Assembly (NCBI GenBank): GCA_031254905.1
Contig: JAIRTN010000155.1
Location: forward strand, 1 to 7,952
Origin: Coriobacteriales bacterium
GTDB lineage: Bacteria > Actinomycetota > Coriobacteriia > Coriobacteriales > UBA8131
Direction: 5' to 3'
DNA: 7,952 bases
The notes under the pieces were generated by a model. It was not told the DNA's origin and searched no databases. It saw only the letters and a list, made by a program, of their open reading frames with translations. Numbering within the stretch: position 1 is the first letter of the stretch; each line of letters begins with the position of its first letter. This document shows, in pieces, positions 1-5,454 of this stretch. Position numbers and translations under genes: made by a program.

Positions 1-9
1 TTGTGGCTG

Positions 10-88
10 ACAAACGTGCCAGTGGCACGTTTGTGGACTCGAACAGGTGAGCGCGAACTTTGCGCGAACCTCCGGGCAAAGAGAGTCC
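10..88 (+). promoter_or_regulatory. Candidate structured leader upstream of secE (two adjacent stem-loops)
   Basis: Positions 10-20 (ACAAACGTGCC) and 24-34 (GGCACGTTTGT) are perfect reverse complements, giving an 11-bp stem with a three-base loop. Directly next to it, GGACTC (35-40) pairs with GAGTCC (83-88). Inside that, AGGT (45-48) pairs with ACCT (68-71) and GCGC (51-54) with GCGC (62-65). The GA at 49-50 faces the GA at 66-67, which would allow tandem G-A pairs. No T-run follows, so it is not a standard intrinsic terminator. The pairing is seen in the sequence; a regulatory or RNA role is inference. I do not recognise a named RNA family. Confidence 0.35.
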
Positions 89-156
89 CTCCTGGCCTGC
101 CAGAGTTTGAGATGGTTCAAGCCCCAGCACGGTACCACTGAATTGACAGGATAGAG

Positions 157-690
157 ATGGCAAAAAAGACCTCAAAGCAGGGAAAGAAAGCCAATACGAA
201 GAAAAGCGGGCAACCGTCGGTTGAGGACAGCCGGCAATCGGCTGCGGACGTGAAGAAAGACGTCGCGCCAGCCGCAAAACCCGCGAAGGTGGATAAACCC
301 GCCGGAGATTCCAAGGACCAGCGCAAGGCCGCAAAGACGGATAAGCCTGTCAAGTCGGCGCAGAAGTCAGCAAAGGCTGGCAAGCAGGCTCCCAAGAAGC
401 CGAATGTTTTTACGAGAATTATCACCTACTTCAAGAACGTGCGCACCGAGGTAAAGCGCACAACGTGGCCGTCCCGCGAGGAAGTACTCCGTATGAGCAT
501 CATCGTCGTGGGTGTCTTGCTTTTCTTTGGCGTTCTCATCTTCCTCCTCGACTGGGTGATGAACTGGCTCATGCCTCTGTACGCCGACCTCGCACAAAAC
601 TTCTCGGCTCCTCCTGTGGATGCCATTGACCCGGGCGCGGTGCCGGATTCGTCTATCCCGACGGACACGGGCACCCCGACCAACCCTTAG
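157..690 (+). CDS. secE: Preprotein translocase subunit SecE with long basic N-terminal extension
   Basis: SecE is the essential clamp subunit of the SecYEG protein-conducting channel in the cytoplasmic membrane. The protein has 177 residues, while many single-span SecE proteins have about 60-90. The family core is at residues 83-145: an amphipathic helix with NVFTRIITYFKNVRTEVKRT, then the conserved TWPSREEV (103-110), then one hydrophobic membrane span at about 114-137. Residues 1-82 are a Lys/Ala/Pro-rich, probably disordered cytosolic extension. Residues 146-177 form a Pro/Asp-rich tail. The start at 157 has a modest AGGA ribosome site at 148-151. nusG follows after 20 bp, the classic secE-nusG pair, so the two are probably co-transcribed. 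Identity is firm from the core motif and the neighbour; the role of the extension is unknown. Confidence 0.96.
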   Translation: MAKKTSKQGKKANTKKSGQPSVEDSRQSAADVKKDVAPAAKPAKVDKPAGDSKDQRKAAKTDKPVKSAQKSAKAGKQAPKKPNVFTRIITYFKNVRTEVKRTTWPSREEVLRMSIIVVGVLLFFGVLIFLLDWVMNWLMPLYADLAQNFSAPPVDAIDPGAVPDSSIPTDTGTPTNP

Positions 691-710
691 GAAGTGACGG
701 AACAGCAAGC

Positions 711-1241
711 ATGACGAAGAAATGGTATGTACTTCATACGTACTCCGGTTATGAGAATAAGGTTAGGGATAACCTCAGGCATCGCGTTGAGTCGATGGGT
801 CTTGAGAATCGCATTTTCGATGTCCAGATTCCTACCGAGGAGGTCATCGAAATCAAAGAGGGCGGGCGTCGCGTCACCACCGACAAGAAGGTTTTCCCCG
901 GCTATGTCCTCGTGCGTATGGAACTCGACGACCAGAGTTGGGGCGTTGTGCGCAATACCCCCGGCGTCACCGGCTTCGTTGGGGCGCAGGGTAAGCCCTC
1001 GCCTCTGTCGCGTGAGGAATACAATAAAATCATGAAGCGCACCCGTTCGGATGCGCCGAAAAAGACCTCGTCGAACCTGCAGGTCGGACAAAGCGTCAAG
1101 GTTATCTCCGGCCCTCTTGCCGAGTTTGACGGTACCATCGCCGAGGTTCAGCCGGAAACCGGCAAGGTCAAGGTCATGGTTTCGATTTTCGGTCGGGAGA
1201 CACCGGTCGAACTGAGCTACAACCAAGTGGCTCGCCTTTAG
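711..1241 (+). CDS. nusG: Transcription termination/antitermination factor NusG
   Basis: NusG binds the clamp of RNA polymerase, affects pausing and Rho-dependent termination, and can bridge polymerase to the leading ribosome. The 176-residue protein begins MTKKWYVLHTYSGYENKV, the typical start of the NGN domain, which runs to about residue 107. It includes KKVFPGYVLVRM (59-70) and NTPGVTGFVG (82-91). A short charged linker (108-122) leads to the KOW domain from about 125, with VGQSVKVISGPLAEFDG and then SIFGRETPVELSYNQV. This is standard length, without the large insertions or N-terminal extensions some actinobacterial NusG proteins have. The start is fixed by the conserved N-terminus, although its ribosome site is weak. 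It lies 20 bp after secE and is likely translated from the same message. The 151 bp downstream contain repeats and a hairpin before rplK. Confidence 0.98.
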   Translation: MTKKWYVLHTYSGYENKVRDNLRHRVESMGLENRIFDVQIPTEEVIEIKEGGRRVTTDKKVFPGYVLVRMELDDQSWGVVRNTPGVTGFVGAQGKPSPLSREEYNKIMKRTRSDAPKKTSSNLQVGQSVKVISGPLAEFDGTIAEVQPETGKVKVMVSIFGRETPVELSYNQVARL

Positions 1242-1297
1242 TTTGCGAATCATACGGCGGGTGCCCGCGAGGGACGCTTCTCACCTCCCGTTTGAGA

Positions 1298-1329
1298 TAG
1301 ATAGTTAGATAGTTGAATAGCTAGATAAG
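1298..1329 (+). repeat. Degenerate tetranucleotide repeat, eight units of TAGN type
   Basis: Read in fours from 1298, the sequence is TAGA TAGT TAGA TAGT TGAA TAGC TAGA TAAG. Because the period is four, TAG, TGA or TAA recurs in all three forward frames. The tract is AT-rich inside an otherwise GC-rich region and lies midway between the nusG stop and rplK. A TTGAGA box (1292-1297) abuts it and TTGAAT (1313-1318) lies inside it. I could not find a convincing -10 box at normal spacing for either. The periodicity is seen directly; any function is inference. Confidence 0.7.
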
Positions 1330-1347
1330 TACTGTACTGATAAACCC

Positions 1348-1364
1348 CGGAGAGTTGCTCTCCG
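1348..1364 (+). promoter_or_regulatory. Hairpin in the rplK 5' leader
   Basis: CGGAGAG (1348-1354) and CTCTCCG (1358-1364) form a perfect 7-bp stem with a TTG loop. It ends 14 bases before the rplK ribosome site (AAGGAG, 1379-1384). No T-run follows, so it looks like an mRNA leader structure and not a terminator. In other bacteria, L1 autogenously represses the rplK-rplA message by binding its leader; whether this hairpin is such a site cannot be judged from the sequence alone. Confidence 0.45.
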
Positions 1365-1392
1365 AAGCAAACAGTCGTAAGGAGTGGAGACA

Positions 1393-2007
1393 ATGGCTCC
1401 CAAGAAAAAGAAAAAGATAGCGGGCTATATTAAGCTCCAGATTACCGCAGGTCAGGCGACGCCTGCGCCTCCGGTTGGCCCCGCTCTCGGCGCCAAGGGC
1501 GTCAACATTATGCAGTTCTGCCAAGCCTTCAACGCTGCGACGCAGGACAAGGGTAGCACCATCATCCCGGTCGAAATCACCGTCTACGAGGACAAGACTT
1601 TTGACTTCGTTACCAAGACCCCCCCGGCCGCCGTTCTTATCAAGGAGGCATTAGGGCTCGCGTCGGGTTCCGATGAGCCTCATCTCAAAAAGGTCGGTAC
1701 CCTTACCAAAGACCAGCTACGCTCCATCGCCGAAACCAAGATGCCCGACCTCAACGCCAATGACATCGACGCGGCGGTAAAGGTCATCCAAGGCACGGCG
1801 CGCTCCATGGGTGTTCGCGTCGAGGGCGTTTCCGATACTGGTGTGTACCTGCGTGGCAAGAAAAAGGGCGCAAAGGGCGCACCGCAGTTTGACGCTTCGC
1901 CGCTGCCTGAGGAAATGGCTCTTGATGCCGCCGCTGAGGCCGCTGAGCCCATCGAGGCGACCGCTGAAGCCGCTGAAGCCGCCGAAGCTGTCGAGGTCGC
2001 CTCGTAG
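1393..2007 (+). CDS. rplK: 50S ribosomal protein L11 with acidic Ala/Glu-rich C-terminal tail
   Basis: L11 binds 23S rRNA at the GTPase-associated centre and supports elongation-factor function and stringent-response sensing by RelA-type enzymes. The N-terminal domain starts after a lysine run (residues 4-8) and carries the hallmark [18 protein letters not shown] (26-43). The RNA-binding C-terminal domain includes [15 protein letters not shown] (91-105) and ends near [11 protein letters not shown] (136-146). The usual length is about 141-145 residues; this protein has 204. From about residue 155 there is a short KKKGAKGA basic patch, then an Ala/Glu-rich stretch built on AAE repeats (179-204). 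The ATG at 1393 is chosen because AAGGAG (1379-1384) sits 8 bases upstream; a GTG at 1384 would overlap that site. rplA follows after 157 bp. The fold is certain; the tail's purpose is not known. Confidence 0.97.
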   Translation: MAPKKKKKIAGYIKLQITAGQATPAPPVGPALGAKGVNIMQFCQAFNAATQDKGSTIIPVEITVYEDKTFDFVTKTPPAAVLIKEALGLASGSDEPHLKKVGTLTKDQLRSIAETKMPDLNANDIDAAVKVIQGTARSMGVRVEGVSDTGVYLRGKKKGAKGAPQFDASPLPEEMALDAAAEAAEPIEATAEAAEAAEAVEVAS

Positions 2008-2028
2008 AAACTCGGCACGGCACGGCAG

Positions 2029-2135
2029 CCTCGGGATTATCCGAGGTACCTGAGGTATCAAGGCTTGTTCGGAGAATCCTCATCGTCTCTCAGACGAGCC
2101 TTAAAGAGAAGTGGAAGGGTCGGCATGACCCGCTT
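2029..2135 (+). promoter_or_regulatory. Structured rplK-rplA intergenic region with several hairpins
   Basis: Three stem-loops can be drawn. CCTCGG (2029-2034) pairs with CCGAGG (2041-2046). TCGTCT (2083-2088) pairs with AGACGA (2092-2097) and is enclosed by AAGGC (2060-2064) with GCCTT (2098-2102). GGGTC (2117-2121) pairs with GACCC (2127-2131), and AAG (2109-2111) may extend it by pairing with CTT (2133-2135) across an asymmetric purine bulge. No T-run marks a terminator. L1 is known to bind stems with asymmetric internal loops in its own message, so the last element is a candidate L1 site by inference only. Confidence 0.35.
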
Positions 2136-2164
2136 ATACACATGACCACGAAGAAGGAGACATC

Positions 2165-2896
2165 ATGCCAAAGCTTTCTAAGAACCACCGAAGTGCTCTT
2201 GAAAAAGTCGAGAAGACTCGTCTGTACACACCGCTTGCTGCGGTACGTCTTGCGAAAGAGATTCGCACCGCGCGTTTCGATGAAACCGTCGAGGTGCATA
2301 TCCGTCTTGGCATCGACACACGGCAGGCAGACCAGCAGGTACGTGGTTCTGTCTCGCTACCCAATGGCATCGGCAAAACCGTTCGTGTTGCCGTCTTCGC
2401 TGAAGGCGAGAAGGCGCGTGAGGCCGAAGCCGCCGGCGCCGATGTTATCGGCTCCGATGACCTTGTCGCGCGGATTCAAGAGGGCTTCTTGGGTTTTGAC
2501 GCGACGGTTGCCACGCCGGACCAGATGGCGAAGGTCGGACGTCTCGGTAAAATCCTCGGTACCCGCGGGCTCATGCCGAATCCCAAACTCGGCACCGTCA
2601 CCAATGATGTGGCCCGCATGGTAACTGAGCTCAAAGCCGGACGCGTGGAATACCGTGCCGACCGCTACGGTATCTGCCATGTTCCTATTGGCAAGGCTTC
2701 CTTTGATGACGTCAAGCTTGTCGAGAACTACGCGACCTTGCTTGAGGAGATTTTGAGGGCCAAGCCTGCGGCTTCAAAGGGTCGCTACGTCAAGACGGTT
2801 ACATTCGCCACGACCATGGGTCCCGGCGTCCCCGTCGACCCGACGAAGACCCGCAATCTTCTCGAGGACGAAGCCGATTTGACCGCAGCCGAATAA
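2165..2896 (+). CDS. rplA: 50S ribosomal protein L1
   Basis: L1 forms the mobile L1 stalk of the large subunit, which guides deacylated tRNA out of the E site. In many bacteria it also represses its own operon by binding the message. The 243-residue length is normal for the family. The N-terminal region ([19 protein letters not shown]) is followed by [24 protein letters not shown] (38-61). Domain II contains the family signature [20 protein letters not shown] (127-146). Domain I closes with [19 protein letters not shown] (159-177) and a final [12 protein letters not shown] segment. The start is supported by AAGGAG (2154-2159) five bases before the ATG. It follows rplK in the usual order. Its last codons overlap a possible promoter for rplJ. 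Nothing is truncated or unusual in the protein. Confidence 0.98.
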   Translation: MPKLSKNHRSALEKVEKTRLYTPLAAVRLAKEIRTARFDETVEVHIRLGIDTRQADQQVRGSVSLPNGIGKTVRVAVFAEGEKAREAEAAGADVIGSDDLVARIQEGFLGFDATVATPDQMAKVGRLGKILGTRGLMPNPKLGTVTNDVARMVTELKAGRVEYRADRYGICHVPIGKASFDDVKLVENYATLLEEILRAKPAASKGRYVKTVTFATTMGPGVPVDPTKTRNLLEDEADLTAAE

Positions 2897-2907
2897 GCTG
2901 CGACAAT
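2879..2907 (+). promoter_or_regulatory. Possible sigma-70-type promoter for rplJ-rplL
   Basis: TTGACC (2879-2884, five of six matches to TTGACA) is separated by exactly 17 bases from GACAAT (2902-2907, four of six matches to TATAAT). It lies across the rplA stop codon, so transcription would begin near 2914, just ahead of the L10 leader. This is a consensus match only; a chance match at the end of a coding region is possible. Confidence 0.4.
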
Positions 2908-2924
2908 GGTACCGTTCTAAAAAC

Positions 2925-3034
2925 CTGTCAACATTCGCTACCAGAGACAGCCGGTGTCCTACGGGACGTAATAGAACCAAGGTTCTGCCTGCCGAGGTGG
3001 TCGTGGGAAGGCTCCACACCCTTCCGTAAACAAG
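2925..3034 (+). ncRNA. Ribosomal protein L10 leader (autoregulatory mRNA leader)
   Basis: The leader before rplJ carries the familiar conserved blocks of the L10 leader family: CTACCAGAGACAGCCGGTG (from about 2938), then TAATAG (2969-2974), and CTGCCTGCCGAGGT (2985-2998). Visible helices are GTCC/GGAC with a TACG loop (2956-2967) and GGAAGG/CCTTCC (3006-3025). In known cases the L10-(L12)4 complex binds this RNA and shuts down rplJL expression when stalk proteins are in excess. The terminator-like stem that follows suggests control by transcription attenuation. The start is approximate. Confidence 0.85.
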
Positions 3035-3067
3035 CGGCCCTCACTGTCTGTAGCGAGGGCCGTTCTC
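3035..3067 (+). terminator. Attenuator hairpin of the L10 leader
   Basis: CGGCCCTC (3035-3042) pairs perfectly with GAGGGCCG (3055-3062) across a 12-base loop, and the stem is followed by the T-rich TTCTCT (3063-3068). The stem is strong but the T tract is weak and interrupted, as suits a conditional terminator. Its position between the L10 leader and the rplJ ribosome site (AGGGAGGTG, 3073-3081) is the expected place for an attenuator. Readthrough must occur, since rplJ has no other obvious promoter downstream of it. Confidence 0.65.
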
Positions 3068-3085
3068 TGTGAAGGGAGGTGTTCT

Positions 3086-3601
3086 ATGCCAAATCAAGCC
3101 AAAGTCGAACTGGTGAATAAAATCAGGGAGAACCTCAGTGCCGCCGACGCGGTTTGGGTCGTCGATTATCGCGGCCTAACCGTCAAACAGGCGGAGGATT
3201 TACGCGCGAGGATACGCGAGCAGGGAGCGTCGTTTAAGGTATACAAGAACTCGTTCGCTGAGCGCGCTCTGACGGAACTTGGACTTCCGAGCCTTGGCGC
3301 GATTCTCGAGGGCCCCTCGGCCTTCGTCTTTGTCAGCGGCGACCCGGTTGCCTCGGCGAAGACAATCAAGGGCTTCGCGAAGGAAAACGAGAAGCTCGAA
3401 CTCAAGGGCGGACTTCTCAACGGAGCAATCGTCACTGCCGACCAAATCCGGGCTATCGCCGATTTGCCGTCGCGTGAGGAACTCATTGCGAAGCTCATCG
3501 GTTCTATTCGCAGCCCGCTTACCGGTATCGTTCAGGTACTCAACGGACCGGCATCCAAGTTGGTTCGCACTATCGGCGCCATCGCCGACAAGGCGGCGTA
3601 A
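3086..3601 (+). CDS. rplJ: 50S ribosomal protein L10
   Basis: L10 anchors the L7/L12 dimers to the ribosome, forming the stalk base that recruits translation GTPases. The 171-residue protein has normal length. The RNA-binding N-terminal domain begins MPNQAKVELVNKIRENL, with WVVDYRGLTVKQAEDLRARIRE (24-45) and FKVYKNSFAERAL (50-62). GPSAFVFVSGDP (76-87) corresponds to the conserved GPTAI region. SREELIAKLIGSIRSPLTGIVQVLNGPASKLVRTI (128-162) precedes the C-terminal helix that binds L7/L12. A strong ribosome site, GGGAGG (3074-3079), lies six bases before the ATG. It is preceded by an L10 leader and attenuator, so expression is probably controlled by its own product together with L12. rplL follows after a 45-bp gap, the standard pair. 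Confidence 0.98.
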   Translation: MPNQAKVELVNKIRENLSAADAVWVVDYRGLTVKQAEDLRARIREQGASFKVYKNSFAERALTELGLPSLGAILEGPSAFVFVSGDPVASAKTIKGFAKENEKLELKGGLLNGAIVTADQIRAIADLPSREELIAKLIGSIRSPLTGIVQVLNGPASKLVRTIGAIADKAA

Positions 3602-3646
3602 ACCTTACGCCGTGCCATTGAATAACAAGGAAGAAAGGAGCCGATG

Positions 3647-4030
3647 ATGGCTGTAACGAAAGATGAGATTATTGAAGCACTAAAGGCAATGCCCGCACTG
3701 GAACTCTCCGAACTCGTCAAGGACTTGGAAGAAGTATTCGGCGTGTCCGCCGCCGCTCCCGTATTCATGGGTGGCGCTGTTGCCGCTTCCGGCGATTCCG
3801 CTGAGGAAGCCGAGGAGAAGACAAGCTTTGACGTTATTCTGGAAGGCTTTGGCGACAACAAGATTGCCGTCATCAAGGTCGTCCGCGAAATCACGAGCTT
3901 GGGTCTCAAAGAGGCGAAAGACCTCGTTGAGGGCGCTCCGAAGCCCATTCTCGAAGGTGTCGACAAGGCCAAGGCCGATGAGGTCTCGCAGAAACTCAAG
4001 GATGCCGGCGCTGCCGTTACCCTCAAGTAG
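3647..4030 (+). CDS. rplL: 50S ribosomal protein L7/L12
   Basis: L7/L12 is the multicopy stalk protein that contacts EF-Tu, EF-G, IF2 and release factors and promotes their GTP hydrolysis. Residues 1-33 ([33 protein letters not shown]) form the dimerisation domain. An Ala/Gly-rich hinge covers about 34-55, with the usual acidic run AEEAEEK. The C-terminal domain starts at [37 protein letters not shown] (57-93), containing the factor-binding helices. The 127-residue length is usual. Two ATG codons are adjacent, at 3644 and 3647. The second is chosen because it lies six bases after AAAGGAG (3634-3640), while the first lies only three; this differs by one methionine. Unusually, rpoB does not follow. 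Confidence 0.97.
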   Translation: MAVTKDEIIEALKAMPALELSELVKDLEEVFGVSAAAPVFMGGAVAASGDSAEEAEEKTSFDVILEGFGDNKIAVIKVVREITSLGLKEAKDLVEGAPKPILEGVDKAKADEVSQKLKDAGAAVTLK

Positions 4031-4070
4031 TTTCGCTTCGGCCTTCCTCAACAAAGAGGCGCCCGTTTCG

Positions 4071-4099
4071 TTGACGTAAGAACAGGTGCCTGCTACAGT
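4071..4099 (+). promoter_or_regulatory. Sigma-70-type promoter of the rplU-rpmA-obg-proB unit
   Basis: TTGACG (4071-4076, five of six matches) and TACAGT (4094-4099, four of six matches) are separated by an ideal 17-base spacer. A T-rich stretch follows, giving a likely start near 4106 and a leader of about 42 bases before rplU. It stands in the only gap between the rplKAJL genes and rplU, where a new transcription unit is expected. Upstream, CCTC (4046-4049) and GAGG (4056-4059) could form a weak hairpin, but I see no solid terminator after rplL. Confidence 0.65.
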
Positions 4100-4147
4100 G
4101 TATTTTTGTGCATTTTTATGGAAACGTGAAATCGAAGGGTACAATCG

Positions 4148-4981
4148 ATGTACGCAATCGTTAAGACCGGTGGCAAACAGTATAAGGTCACGGAAGGCGA
4201 CATCCTTGCGGTAGAGAAGCTTGACGCCGAGCCCGGTAAGACCGTTGAGTTAGATGTGATATTCCTCGCTGATGGCTCAAAGGTAACTCTTGGGGCCGAT
4301 GAACTCGCAAAGGCGAAGGTCTTCGCTGAGGTCATCGAGCATTTCAGGGGTGATAAGGCGCTCGTCTTTAAGTTCAAGAAACGTAAGGGATACAAGCGTC
4401 TACGTGGGCATCGTCAAGACCTCACCCGTCTGCTTGTACGCAACATCAGCCCCACAGGAGCCGCACCCGCGCAAGAAGGCGCGAAGAAGCCGGCCAAGTC
4501 CACCCGGGCCAAGAAGGCCGCGGAAGACGTGAAGGTTGAATCCGAAGCGAAGAAGACGTCGGCGAAGTCTGAGGTGGCCGCAAAAGACGCGACCAAAGCG
4601 ACCGCAAAAAAGACCACCACCAAAAAAGAAGCCGCCGCGGAAGGAGCGATTGCGCAGACACCAATCGCCACGGATTCCGTAAAAGCGGCAAGTGAGAAGA
4701 AACCGACGACAAGGAAGTCCGCGACTTCCGAGAAGAAGGAAGCACCTGCGAAGAAGACGGCTGTCGAAGCATCGACGGACGAAGTTGCCGAAAAGGATGC
4801 CGCCGAAAAGAAACCGGCTGCAAAGAAGGCACCGGCAAAGAAGCCGGCCGCCAAGAAAGCAGCCGAGGACAAGCCGGCGGTTGACGGCGAAAAAGCCGCG
4901 GCAACCGAAAAGAAGCCGGCGGCAAAGAAAACCGCGTCCAAAAAGTCTCAGGCGACAGCAGGCGACGAGCAGAGCGAGTAG
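4148..4981 (+). CDS. rplU: 50S ribosomal protein L21 with 174-residue Lys/Ala-rich C-terminal extension
   Basis: L21 is an early-binding 50S protein that contacts 23S rRNA and L20. Residues 1-102 are a complete L21: MYAIVKTGGKQYKV at the start, the beta-barrel core, and the RNA-binding end FKKRKGYKRLRGHRQDLTRL (76-95). The normal protein stops near 102; this one has 277 residues. Residues 104-277 are low complexity, rich in Lys, Ala, Glu, Thr and Pro. EKKPAAKK occurs at 220-227 and 254-261, and KKPAAKK at 231-237, resembling histone H1 or HU-tail repeats. No hydrophobic core is seen, so it is probably disordered. The reading frame is continuous, with no sign of a frameshift. Ribosome site GAAGGG (4134-4139) lies eight bases before the ATG. 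rpmA follows after 42 bp. The L21 call is firm; the tail's role is unknown. Confidence 0.96.
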   Translation: MYAIVKTGGKQYKVTEGDILAVEKLDAEPGKTVELDVIFLADGSKVTLGADELAKAKVFAEVIEHFRGDKALVFKFKKRKGYKRLRGHRQDLTRLLVRNISPTGAAPAQEGAKKPAKSTRAKKAAEDVKVESEAKKTSAKSEVAAKDATKATAKKTTTKKEAAAEGAIAQTPIATDSVKAASEKKPTTRKSATSEKKEAPAKKTAVEASTDEVAEKDAAEKKPAAKKAPAKKPAAKKAAEDKPAVDGEKAAATEKKPAAKKTASKKSQATAGDEQSE

Positions 4982-5001
4982 CGGCTTTTCGCGAGAGCCG
5001 C
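4981..5001 (+). promoter_or_regulatory. Intercistronic hairpin between rplU and rpmA
   Basis: GCGGCT (4981-4986) pairs with AGCCGC (4996-5001) across a nine-base loop, beginning at the last base of the rplU stop codon. No T tract follows and rpmA is only 22 bases away, so it is more likely an mRNA-stability or partial-attenuation element than a full terminator. Function is inferred. Confidence 0.35.
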
Positions 5002-5023
5002 GTATCAGGTAGGGAGCAGTACA

Positions 5024-5278
5024 ATGGCACATAAGAAAGGTCTTGGTTCCTCACGGAACGGACGTGACTCCAAGGCAAAACGCCTCGGTGTCAAGAGGTT
5101 CGCCGGTGAGTTCGTGAAACCGGGCACCATCATCGTTCGCCAGCGCGGAACGCATATCCACCCTGGCGAGAATGTTGGCCGGGGCAGCGATGATACGCTT
5201 TTCGCGTTGAAAGTGGGCTATCTCGAATTCACCAAAGGCGACAAAAGGAAGGTACACGTCCGGCCGGAACGGGTCTGA
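5024..5278 (+). CDS. rpmA: 50S ribosomal protein L27
   Basis: L27 sits near the peptidyl-transferase centre, where its flexible N-terminus contacts the tRNA acceptor ends. The 84-residue length is normal. The sequence is strongly conserved: [31 protein letters not shown], then [29 protein letters not shown] and a [12 protein letters not shown] end. The mature-type MAHKKG start directly follows the initiator Met. This differs from Firmicutes-type L27, which carries a cleaved N-terminal peptide removed by the Prp protease, so no such processing is expected here. The ribosome site GGGAG (5012-5016) lies seven bases before the ATG. It follows rplU as in nearly all bacteria and precedes obg after an unusually repetitive 211-bp spacer. 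Confidence 0.98.
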   Translation: MAHKKGLGSSRNGRDSKAKRLGVKRFAGEFVKPGTIIVRQRGTHIHPGENVGRGSDDTLFALKVGYLEFTKGDKRKVHVRPERV

Positions 5279-5387
5279 CGAACCTCCTTATAGCAAGGTG
5301 GAAACAAGTCCTCTGTCGCGCACACGCATGGCAGGGGGCTTCTCCATATCAAAGGGCGCTCGGCACAACGCAGTAAGGCGCACCCAG

Positions 5388-5454
5388 CAGGGCAACAACC
5401 CAGCAAGACGCAGGGCAACAACCCAGCAAGACGCAAGACGCAAGGCGCAAGAGC
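5388..5454 (+). repeat. Tandem 23-bp duplication plus 7-bp units upstream of obg
   Basis: A 23-bp unit, starting CAGGGCAACAACCC and ending AGCAAGACG, occurs twice without a gap or mismatch (5388-5410 and 5411-5433). Its last seven bases, CAAGACG (5427-5433), are repeated as CAAGACG (5434-5440), CAAGGCG (5441-5447) and CAAGAGC (5448-5454). The block is flanked by GCGCACCC at 5378-5385 and 5453-5460. The 23-bp period is not a multiple of three and no ribosome site is linked to it, so I read it as non-coding. The rest of the rpmA-obg gap shows one imperfect stem (5283-5301) and no clear promoter or terminator. Confidence 0.85.

Noticed and set aside
35..50. A tRNA T-arm-like GTTCGAGTCC on the minus strand, and GTTCAAGCC on the plus strand near 115-123.
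   Set aside because: The flanking bases do not pair to form a T stem, and no acceptor, D or anticodon arms are present.
1..141. An open frame of 47 codons on the + strand ending at TGA 139-141, possibly the end of an upstream gene.
   Set aside because: The translation matches no family I recognise, including L33, which often precedes secE, and the segment contains a perfect palindrome more typical of non-coding DNA. It is kept as a caveat only.
143..148. TTGACA just before secE as a -35 box.
   Set aside because: A matching -10 would fall inside secE, and no TATAAT-like box is found there.
1384..1392. GTG start three codons upstream of the rplK ATG.
   Set aside because: It lies within the AAGGAG ribosome site, and the ATG at 1393 has ideal spacing and gives the usual L11 N-terminus.
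4118..4129. Three-codon upstream open frame (M-E-T-stop) in the rplU leader.
   Set aside because: It has no ribosome site and is easily expected by chance.
4400..5078. Long minus-strand open frames of about 175-210 codons opposite rplU.
   Set aside because: They arise from the repetitive Lys/Ala codons of the L21 tail read in reverse, are Phe/Leu/Arg-rich, overlap each other, and lack ribosome sites.
5283..5301. Imperfect stem CCTCCTT/AAGGTGG after rpmA, considered as a terminator; CCTCCTT also resembles the 16S anti-Shine-Dalgarno.
   Set aside because: It has a T-T mismatch and no T-run, and the match to the 16S end is too short to mean anything.
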